Part shown: positions 6,808-12,843 of the stretch, in pieces
Layout of the letters: each line of letters opens with the position of its first letter
Numbering within the stretch: the stretch's first letter is position 1
NCBI GenBank assembly: GCA_937899145.1
Contig: CALBPW010000298.1
Span: forward strand, 1-12,843
Direction: 5' to 3'
DNA: 12,843 nt
Source of the DNA: an uncultured Bacteroidota bacterium
GTDB lineage: Bacteria > Bacteroidota > Bacteroidia > Bacteroidales > SZUA-534
Notes under the pieces: model-generated
The model's input: only the letters and a program-made list of their open reading frames with translations
Database searches by the model: none
Told to the model about the DNA's origin: nothing
Made by a program: the position numbers and the translations under genes

Positions 6808-6838
6808 TTTACAATCAGCAAAAAGTTTTTTAACTTTG
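6808..6838 (+). promoter_or_regulatory. Possible Bacteroidetes promoter before a small ORF
   Basis: TAACTTTG at 6831-6838 fits TAnnTTTG exactly, and TTTA at 6808-6811 is a one-mismatch -33 element with a 19-base spacer. The start of transcription would fall at about 6843-6846, on the ATG of the small ORF at 6843, so any mRNA would be leaderless or nearly so, or the product would be a short RNA. The box also forms half of the small hairpin AAAGTT-TTTT-AACTTT (6822-6837). Confidence 0.4.
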
Positions 6839-6842
6839 GTCT

Positions 6843-7019
6843 ATGACAACATTGCGGACAGATAGTACCCACAGTGGCATAACCATTGACTACGCCACCG
6901 CCAACATTGAGGCTGACAAATTCAACAGCACACTCTCAGCAAAGGAGAGCGGCGCACTGTCTGCCTACAACAAGGAAATGAAAACCTTTTCATTTCCCCC
7001 CAAAAAAACTCTTGCATAA
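6843..7019 (+). CDS. Possible small protein, 58 residues
   Basis: An ATG at 6843 opens a frame of 58 codons to TAA at 7017-7019, which fills most of the 319-base gap between the AAA-ATPase gene and susC. The product starts MTTLRTDSTHSGITIDYATA, has an Asp/Glu/Lys-rich middle (ANIEADKFNSTL), and ends FPPKKTLA. There is no signal peptide or membrane segment. Many codons end in C or G (ACC, GAC, GCC, AAC, AGC), the same preference as the AAA-ATPase gene before it and unlike susC after it; this suggests real or once-real coding. I recognise no family. It may be a tiny gene, a remnant of a longer decayed gene, or chance. The frame ends about where the susC promoter begins. Confidence 0.35.
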   Translation: MTTLRTDSTHSGITIDYATANIEADKFNSTLSAKESGALSAYNKEMKTFSFPPKKTLA

Positions 7020-7067
7020 GAATATAGTTTTTTGTTACTTTGCTGATTGGTATAGCAACTATATTTG
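7011..7067 (+). promoter_or_regulatory. susC operon promoter region, two overlapping candidates
   Basis: Candidate 1: CTTG at 7011-7014 as -33, 20-base spacer, TTACTTTG at 7035-7042 as -7 (one mismatch to TAnnTTTG), giving a leader of about 40 bases. Candidate 2: TATATTTG at 7060-7067, a perfect -7, with TTTG at 7039-7042 as -33 but only a 17-base spacer, giving a leader of about 15 bases. Either could drive the susC operon, and the choice needs a mapped 5' end. Confidence 0.5.
7021..7065. repeat. Inverted repeat around the susC promoter
   Basis: AATATAGTT (7021-7029) and AACTATATT (7057-7065) are perfect 9-base inverted copies separated by 27 bases. The spacer contains one -7 candidate (7035-7042), and the right arm overlaps the other (7060-7067). 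It could be an operator for a dimeric regulator or an RNA stem; the spacer is short for a promoter-inversion switch. Confidence 0.4.
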
Positions 7068-7087
7068 TTAATATTATTCGTTAGTTT

Positions 7088-10000
7088 ATGAAGAAATTTA
7101 CGATGTTGATTGTATGCTTATTGTCGCTTGGCATGCAACAATTGTTCGCACAAAAGACCTTGAGCGGAACGGTTGTCTCATCAGAGGATAATCAGCCGTT
7201 GCCGGGTGTTAATGTGTTTGTAAAAGGTACAACACAAGGAACCATTACTGATTTTGATGGTAAGTTTAGTATTAAAGTAGCCGATGATGCCGAAACGATA
7301 GTTTTCTCATTTCTTGGAATGCAAACGCAAGAGTTGCCAATCGGGGCGACAACAAATTTTTCTGTAACCATGGAGCCGGAATCGATTGGTATGGAAGAGG
7401 TTGTGGTTACGGCATTGGGAATTAAGAAAGAAGCAAAAGCATTAGGTTATGCTGTGCAAGAGGTGAAATCTGAAAACCTTACACGTGCGGCTTCTCACGA
7501 TTTAAGTCGTGCTTTACAAGGTAAAGTAGCAGGTGTTGATATTAAAGTATCAAGTGGTATGCCAGGAGCTTCGGCACAATTTGTTATTCGGGGCTCTCGC
7601 TCATTTACAGGTAATAATGCTCCGCTTTATGTAGTTGATGGAATGCCAATTGAATCAGGTGCAAAGAGTACAGGACAAAGCGTAACAGGAGCAGACTATT
7701 CAAATCGATCGCTTGACATCAACCCCAATGATATAGAAAGCATAAATGTATTGAAAGGTCAGGCTGCAGCGGCTCTATATGGCTTACGCGCATCAAATGG
7801 TGTTGTAGTTATTACAACCAAGAGCGGAAAAGGTGGTGTTAAAGGGAAAACAATAGTTACAATATCAGAAAATGTAAGTTTTGATAAAGTTTCTCGTAAT
7901 CCAAAATATCAGACAACATATGCGCAAGGAACAGAAGGTAAATATGAGCCAAATGTTTCATTCTCATGGGGACCAAAAATATCGGAATTGCCCAATGACC
8001 CTACTTATGGCGGTAACACTGATAATGAATATACACAACGATATGGTGTTCACGAAGGCATGTATTATGTCCCGCAGCGCGCAGCAGCAGGATTAGACCC
8101 TTGGGCTGAGCCAAAAACTTATAATAATTGGAAGGATTATTTTCAAACTGGTGTAACTTCAACTACGGGCGTGAATATCAGTCAAGCAACAGATGAAGGA
8201 AACTACTCACTCAGTTTGGGCTATACAGACCAAGATGGTATTGCTCTAAATACTGGTATGAAACGCTGGACAGGAAATGCAACTGCCGAAAGAAAATTGG
8301 GCAAATACTTTACCTCTGGTGTCAATGCCAATTATTCAAATGTAGTGGTTGACAAACTAACAGGCGCAAACGATGCTGCACTTCAAGGTGTTGCTATGGC
8401 GCCAGTCAGCTATGATTTGAAAGGCATTCCGTATTGCGATCCGAGCGATCCCTATACTCAGATATATTATCGTGGACTTACTTTTGACAATCCGTACTGG
8501 GTGGCCAAAAACAACACATTCAATGAGGAAACAAACCGATTCTTTGGAAATGCTAATGTCGGTTTTAATATTGATTTGAACGAAACAATGAAACTGAATG
8601 CCAAATATCAGTTGGGTGCGGATATGTTTACTACTCATTATCAAGACATTTGGGGATATGGCAGTAGAGGTGGTAATGGAATAATCGAAAATTATGGAGA
8701 AACTTATTTGACAGTCAATTCGCTGTTAACCATAGGATACGATTGGAAAATACTTGAGGATCTGAATTTCAACCTTATGGTTGGAAATGAATTTAACAAT
8801 GAACGTTACAAGTCGTACGATCAATATGGCGAAAATTTCAATTTCGGAGGTTGGAATCATATTGAGAACCTGAGCGGTTCAACTACTGATAGCGAGCAAC
8901 AAGAAAAGGAACGCACTGTTGGTTTCTTCTATAGCGCGTCGTTTGATTATAAAGGAATGCTTTATCTGACTACGACAGGTCGAAACGATATAGTTTCAAA
9001 AATGCCACGTGGCAATCGCTCGTTTTTCTATCCATCGGTATCATTAGGCTTTGTTGCTACAGCATTAGAACCATTGAAAGAGATAAGTTGGCTATCATTC
9101 GGTAAACTGAGATTCTCATTAGCCGAAGTTGGTATGGCAGAGAAATATTACGATTCGTATTATTATACCCCGGAATATGAAGGAGGAATGTGGCAAGGTA
9201 AACCTATAACATATCCTATTAATAATGTAAAATCATATGTTCAATATCCAAATAAATACGACCCAAATCTTAAACCACAAAACACAAAAAGTTATGAAAT
9301 TGGTGTTGATTTGAAGTTTTTGGATAACCGATTGGGCATTGACTACACATTCTCGAAACAAAATATTAAAGACCAGATATTTGATGTGCCATTGGCTGGC
9401 TCTACAGGATACAGTTCTATAACTATGAATGCTGGTAGCGCACATACAAATTCACATGAAGTAGTAATATACACGACACCATTCAGAAATGAGGATTGGG
9501 AATGGAATGTGAATTTCAATTATACCAAAATGGAAAACGTTGTTGATGAATTGGCCGATGGTGTTGAAAGCATTTTCTTAGGAGGATTTGTAGATCCGCA
9601 GGTACGTTTAGGCGTTGGATATGAAATGCCAGTCATATATGGAGTGTCGTTTGCGCGTGATGAGCAAGGAAGGATCTTGGTTAATGAAGACCCTACATCA
9701 AGCTCATACGGCATGCCGATGCAAGCACCAGAAAAAGTACTGGCAAAAGTATCACCCGATTTTATAGCAGGCGCAAGCACAGATGTGACATACAAAGGAA
9801 TTACACTTAGTGCAGTGCTTGAATGGAAAAAGGGCGGGCATATGTATCATGGCTCAAATGGTTGCTTTGATATGTATGGTGTATCATCAAAAACCGAAGA
9901 TCGCACATCAACATTTGTATATGATGGTTATAAGGCAGACGGGACCAAAAACGATATAGTCAGAGGAGGAGAAAATGATTCTGGTGCATATCAAACATTA

Positions 10001-10279
10001 TACTGCGACGTATTGCCTAATATTTCAGAGGCAAGTGTGTATGGCAACTCATTTGTAAAACTGCGTGAGGTTGCATTGAAATACTCAGTACCTTCAACTA
10101 TTATTCCAAAAGTAAATGTTACATTATCGGCATTTGCACGCAATATATTGCTTTGGAGTGAATTAGATAATTTCGATCCCGAATCATCACAAGGAACAGG
10201 AAATATGACGGGAGGCTTTGAACGATTCTCAATGCCACAAACAAAGAGTTTTGGTTTTGGAGTAGAGGTTAAATTCTAA
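7088..10279 (+). CDS. SusC/RagA-family TonB-linked outer membrane transporter
   Basis: A TonB-dependent outer-membrane channel that, with a SusD partner, imports oligosaccharides, peptides or similar nutrients. The 1063 residues are typical. In order: signal peptide (1-21, cleavage after LFA before QKT), a carboxypeptidase-regulatory-like domain (about 25-97, with SGTVVSSEDNQPLPGVNVFV and TDFDGKFSI), the TonB-box region EEVVVTALGI (103-112), a plug domain (about 115-245) with the family signatures APLYVVDGMPI (178-188) and YGLRASNGVVVITTKSGK (231-248), then a beta-barrel rich in aromatic residues ending in Phe (FGFGVEVKF), as required for barrel insertion. No STN domain precedes the regulatory domain, so signalling to an anti-sigma factor is not indicated. 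SusD follows after 11 bases. The substrate cannot be told from sequence. Confidence 0.97.
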   Translation: MKKFTMLIVCLLSLGMQQLFAQKTLSGTVVSSEDNQPLPGVNVFVKGTTQGTITDFDGKFSIKVADDAETIVFSFLGMQTQELPIGATTNFSVTMEPESIGMEEVVVTALGIKKEAKALGYAVQEVKSENLTRAASHDLSRALQGKVAGVDIKVSSGMPGASAQFVIRGSRSFTGNNAPLYVVDGMPIESGAKSTGQSVTGADYSNRSLDINPNDIESINVLKGQAAAALYGLRASNGVVVITTKSGKGGVKGKTIVTISENVSFDKVSRNPKYQTTYAQGTEGKYEPNVSFSWGPKISELPNDPTYGGNTDNEYTQRYGVHEGMYYVPQRAAAGLDPWAEPKTYNNWKDYFQTGVTSTTGVNISQATDEGNYSLSLGYTDQDGIALNTGMKRWTGNATAERKLGKYFTSGVNANYSNVVVDKLTGANDAALQGVAMAPVSYDLKGIPYCDPSDPYTQIYYRGLTFDNPYWVAKNNTFNEETNRFFGNANVGFNIDLNETMKLNAKYQLGADMFTTHYQDIWGYGSRGGNGIIENYGETYLTVNSLLTIGYDWKILEDLNFNLMVGNEFNNERYKSYDQYGENFNFGGWNHIENLSGSTTDSEQQEKERTVGFFYSASFDYKGMLYLTTTGRNDIVSKMPRGNRSFFYPSVSLGFVATALEPLKEISWLSFGKLRFSLAEVGMAEKYYDSYYYTPEYEGGMWQGKPITYPINNVKSYVQYPNKYDPNLKPQNTKSYEIGVDLKFLDNRLGIDYTFSKQNIKDQIFDVPLAGSTGYSSITMNAGSAHTNSHEVVIYTTPFRNEDWEWNVNFNYTKMENVVDELADGVESIFLGGFVDPQVRLGVGYEMPVIYGVSFARDEQGRILVNEDPTSSSYGMPMQAPEKVLAKVSPDFIAGASTDVTYKGITLSAVLEWKKGGHMYHGSNGCFDMYGVSSKTEDRTSTFVYDGYKADGTKNDIVRGGENDSGAYQTLYCDVLPNISEASVYGNSFVKLREVALKYSVPSTIIPKVNVTLSAFARNILLWSELDNFDPESSQGTGNMTGGFERFSMPQTKSFGFGVEVKF

Positions 10280-10290
10280 ATAATTGGGAA

Positions 10291-11745
10291 ATGAAAAAGT
10301 ATTTAAATAAAATAGCTTTTGCAGTCTTCAGTTTAGCAATGATTGCCTGCAGTGAAGACACAATGGACGACATCAACTTTAATAAGAATAATCCTACCGA
10401 TATGGCTTCAAAATTTATTCTTACTGATGTTATGACAAGTACGGCCTTTAATTCAGTGGCATCCGACCTTGCCTTTTATGCTTCGTGTTATATTGAGCAT
10501 AGTGTTGGTATTTTTAGCCAGTTATATGTAGCAGAAATACGAGGAGCGCAAGCAGATATGAGTTCGACATACAACAATAATTGGTCGGCAATATATAGGG
10601 CATTGTCAAACCTAAAAGTATGTATTGAAAAATGCAGTGTAGGAGGCTCGGAGTCAGAAAATTATTATGGATTGGGTATGGCACAAGTGCTAACTGCTTA
10701 CAATCTTGCATTGTTGACTGATTTGTTTGGTGATGTTCCTTGGGCTGAAGCGTTACAACCAGGCGTTATCTACACACCTAAATTGGACTCGCAAGAATCA
10801 GTTTATAAAGAAATATTTATGTTCTTGGATATGGCAATTGAGAACTTTGGTAAAGATTGCAGTTATGAAATAGGGGAACAAGATTTTTATTATCAAGGCA
10901 ATATTGACAATTGGATAAAATTTGCGTACGGCTTAAAAGCACGATACACAATGCGCCTCATTTACCAAGCAGCCGACAAAACTGCAGAAATGAATAAAGT
11001 GGTGGAGTATGCGGATAAATCTTTTGCAAATGCACAAGAAGAAGCCAAATTTGCTTTATACGATGGCAAAGTGGCAACAAGTCCTTTCTATCAATTTTTT
11101 AAAGACCGCGATTATTTAGGCGCAAGTGAAAGTTTTGACAATCTATTATTATCGAAAAACGACCCTCGTGAACTTGTTTACTATGTAAGTAATCCTAAAG
11201 CAGGCGAATTTGTTGTCGCTCCTAATGGTACTCCTGTACAAAAACAAGGTTATTATGCAATATCGGGGTTGTCAACACCTACCGCACCAACCTACCTGCT
11301 TAGCTATCACGAATTGGAATTTCTGAAAGCAGAAGCATACACTCGTTTAGGTAAACTTGATGACGCTAAAATAGAATGTCAAAAAGCAGTAAAGGCAGCT
11401 TGCTCAAAAGTAAATGTATCATTGGATAGTGCAAGTATTGCAGGCTATATTAATGATGAAGTGTTGCCAAATATGAATAATGCGACAAATGCTCTTAAAG
11501 AAGTCGCAACACAAAAATATATAGCATTCTATGAAGAAGAAGCAGTGGAATCTTATAACGATATTCGTCGTTGGAAGGCATTGGGTGAAGAACACATAAT
11601 ATTAGCGCATCCGCAACCTGATAAATTCCCATTGCGCTATGCTTATGGTTCAGATGATGTTACAACAAACCATAATGTTTACGAAGCCTTTAAAAAGGTT
11701 AATGTATATAAGGATAATGTATGGTGGGCAGGTGGTGACCGCTAA
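10291..11745 (+). CDS. SusD/RagB-family nutrient-binding lipoprotein (SusD-like type 2)
   Basis: A 484-residue surface lipoprotein that caps the SusC channel and binds the substrate. The type II signal peptide ends with the lipobox MIAC, lipidated Cys at 20. The following residues SEDTMDD are acidic, which matches the Bacteroidetes lipoprotein export signal and predicts the outer face of the outer membrane. LLTDLFGDVPWAEAL (141-155) is the usual signature of the PF12771-type SusD family; helical TPR-like pairs follow, with ELEFLKAEAYTRLGKLDDA and the C-terminal EEEAVESYNDIRRWKAL. The frame is complete. The 11-base gap after susC indicates a single transcript. PF12771 members are found in loci for varied nutrients, so the pair does not by itself indicate a polysaccharide. 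Confidence 0.95.
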   Translation: MKKYLNKIAFAVFSLAMIACSEDTMDDINFNKNNPTDMASKFILTDVMTSTAFNSVASDLAFYASCYIEHSVGIFSQLYVAEIRGAQADMSSTYNNNWSAIYRALSNLKVCIEKCSVGGSESENYYGLGMAQVLTAYNLALLTDLFGDVPWAEALQPGVIYTPKLDSQESVYKEIFMFLDMAIENFGKDCSYEIGEQDFYYQGNIDNWIKFAYGLKARYTMRLIYQAADKTAEMNKVVEYADKSFANAQEEAKFALYDGKVATSPFYQFFKDRDYLGASESFDNLLLSKNDPRELVYYVSNPKAGEFVVAPNGTPVQKQGYYAISGLSTPTAPTYLLSYHELEFLKAEAYTRLGKLDDAKIECQKAVKAACSKVNVSLDSASIAGYINDEVLPNMNNATNALKEVATQKYIAFYEEEAVESYNDIRRWKALGEEHIILAHPQPDKFPLRYAYGSDDVTTNHNVYEAFKKVNVYKDNVWWAGGDR

Positions 11746-11774
11746 TTGTTTAACTGATTAATATTCATCTAAAT

Positions 11775-12596
11775 ATGAAGTCTTTAAGATTATTTTTAAT
11801 AGGTTTAGCATTGGGTTCATTTGTAGCATGTGAAAATACAAATGACAATCCAGTTAAGCAACGAGGTGAAAATGTAGTGCCAAATATTAGTTTTTCGTCA
11901 TCAGTTTTCACAACTGATTTAGACGCAAGTTATATAGAATTTGTAGTATCGTTAAATGATGATGAAAAGGTTGATAAAGCAAGCATCGAAATGCTTTATA
12001 ATGGAGATAATTCTGTTATAATGCAGGAAATAAATAGTTTTCCTGCTAACATTAAAATTGATGCGATAGATGTTATTGATAAGATGGGTTTGATAAAAGA
12101 CAGCATTTCAACAAGTGATGTTTTTTCGATGTATGTGCTCACAACCAAAAATGGGAAAACAACTCGCAGTATAGCATCTACAAACGTTAAAATTGTTTGT
12201 GCTTTTGATGCTGATTTAACCCAAGGTGGTTATGTTGCAGTTAGTGAAGATTGGGAAGCTGAAGGAAATGTGGTGTTAAGGGCAGACGAAGCCAATCCGT
12301 ACAAAATATATGTTGAAGGTCTAAATGACCTTGATGGAGTATCAGGGCTTGATGAAGTATTCTTTGAAATCGATCCAACTACATATTCAATTACGAATAA
12401 TAATAATGAATTTGTTATGTCAGCTGATTTAGGAGAAGATTGGGGCGATGATTATGCGGGTTACACAAACTACTCGTATCAATTAGTCAGTGGAAGTTAT
12501 AATTCATGCGATGGCTCATATACAATAATTTTTGACATATATTGTGATTTAGGTGGTTGGGGTAAATATGAATTTGTGTTTACACCTGAGGAATAA
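11775..12596 (+). CDS. Surface lipoprotein in SusE/SusF position
   Basis: A 273-residue lipoprotein: signal peptide with lipobox FVAC (Cys 19) followed by ENTNDN, a moderately acidic sorting signal that suggests surface location. Two beta-rich parts are visible: residues about 35-145 (SFSSSVFTTDLDASYIEFVV onward, Ig-like or cohesin-like in pattern) and about 148-273 (TQGGYVAVSEDWE, then GSYNSCDGSYTIIFDIY and GKYEFVFTPEE). The second pattern, a Gly-Thr/Ser-Tyr opening and a final description of the type GsYdsc..itf.y, is familiar from Bacteroidetes lipoproteins encoded after SusD. The position and spacing (29 bases after susD, before a terminator) indicate a third subunit that helps hold substrate at the cell surface. 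I do not assign a named family. Function is inferred from context. Confidence 0.8.
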   Translation: MKSLRLFLIGLALGSFVACENTNDNPVKQRGENVVPNISFSSSVFTTDLDASYIEFVVSLNDDEKVDKASIEMLYNGDNSVIMQEINSFPANIKIDAIDVIDKMGLIKDSISTSDVFSMYVLTTKNGKTTRSIASTNVKIVCAFDADLTQGGYVAVSEDWEAEGNVVLRADEANPYKIYVEGLNDLDGVSGLDEVFFEIDPTTYSITNNNNEFVMSADLGEDWGDDYAGYTNYSYQLVSGSYNSCDGSYTIIFDIYCDLGGWGKYEFVFTPEE

Positions 12597-12606
12597 AATT
12601 AGTACC

Positions 12607-12645
12607 AAAAAAAAGCGGCTTCAATACGAAGCCGCTTTTTTTTTT
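12607..12645 (+). terminator. Intrinsic terminator of the susC operon
   Basis: GCGGCTTC (12615-12622), loop AATAC, GAAGCCGC (12628-12635), followed by ten T. Eight A before the stem can pair with the T-run, so the hairpin could extend to 16 pairs and would work for both directions. It lies 10 bases after the lipoprotein stop, ending the three-gene transcript. Confidence 0.93.
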
Positions 12646-12704
12646 GCTTTATAACTAATTTCCTAAGTTGTTGGAATGGCAGTCTATAATAAGTTATCAT
12701 TCTT

Positions 12705-12735
12705 AACCGCATCAAAACGCGGTTTCCGCTTTTTT
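12705..12735 (+). terminator. Second hairpin with T-run, two alternative pairings
   Basis: GCGG (12719-12722), loop TTT, CCGC (12726-12729), then six T (12730-12735) is a compact terminator-like hairpin. The same GCGG, with TT, can instead pair with AACCGC (12705-12710) across an 8-base loop. The two foldings exclude each other. It lies about 85 bases after the operon terminator; it may be a back-up terminator or belong to an RNA from this stretch. Confidence 0.5.
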
Positions 12736-12788
12736 ATGTTAAATCATTATTTTTTAAGTTGATTCCGCACTGATTTCATTTGCCTCGT

Positions 12789-12822
12789 ATTCGGATAAAA
12801 ACCCACCCGTTTTTGTCCGAAT
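12789..12822. repeat. 14-bp inverted repeat with 6-base loop
   Basis: ATTCGGATAAAAAC (12789-12802), loop CCACCC, GTTTTTGTCCGAAT (12809-12822). All positions match except one, which is a G-T wobble if transcribed on the plus strand. No T-run follows on either strand, so it is not a typical terminator. It lies 21 bases from the right edge; what it belongs to cannot be seen. Confidence 0.65.
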
Positions 12823-12843
12823 CTGCCATTTTTACCCCACATT

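Noticed and set aside
7021..7065. Invertible promoter (phase-variation switch)
   Set aside because: The arms are only nine bases and the spacer 27, shorter than known Bacteroidales inversion elements, and no recombinase gene is nearby; kept only as an operator candidate.

Overview
The main part of the window (about 1504 to 12843) reads as chromosome of an uncultured member of the Bacteroidales or a close Bacteroidetes relative. The evidence is a SusC/SusD pair with lipoprotein sorting signals, promoters of the Bacteroidetes type (TTTG then TAnnTTTG) instead of E. coli-like boxes, few Shine-Dalgarno sequences, a Bacteroidetes-length MiaA and an AAA-ATPase/PD-(D/E)XK protein of a kind expanded in gut Bacteroidales.

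Layout. (1) 1-806 is extremely AT-rich and is open on the minus strand, running off the left edge; the protein is Lys/Asn/Ile/Glu-rich and carries five spaced Y/F-x-x-L/I motifs. (2) 807-1520, of much higher GC, encodes in the same minus-strand frame the C-terminal half of the tRNA methyltransferase TrmFO, with alphaproteobacterium-like wording. (3) 1504-5005 is a Bacteroidetes minus-strand cluster transcribed leftwards: a conserved hypothetical gene, miaA, a family-4 glycosyltransferase coupled to miaA, and a second glycosyltransferase whose 3' end is cut off at the TrmFO boundary. (4) 5221-6768 is a plus-strand AAA-ATPase/PD-(D/E)XK gene, divergent from the miaA cluster. (5) 6769-7087 holds a possible 58-codon gene and promoter signals. 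(6) 7088-12596 is a susC-susD-lipoprotein operon closed by a strong hairpin terminator at 12607-12645. (7) 12646-12843 has no gene but two further hairpins.

Working together: SusC, SusD and the third lipoprotein should form an outer-membrane uptake system with a lid-like binding protein. No glycosidase, peptidase or regulator is present to name the substrate. The two glycosyltransferases are probably for surface polysaccharide; MiaA modifies A37 of tRNAs reading UNN codons.

The left 1.5 kb joins three sequences of different composition at two sharp points, one with up to about 17 bp that fits both partners. The simplest reading is a chimeric contig (assembly or amplification) and not a natural fusion. 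The most unusual biology in view is the AT-rich repeat protein, which may come from a different, possibly host-associated, organism.
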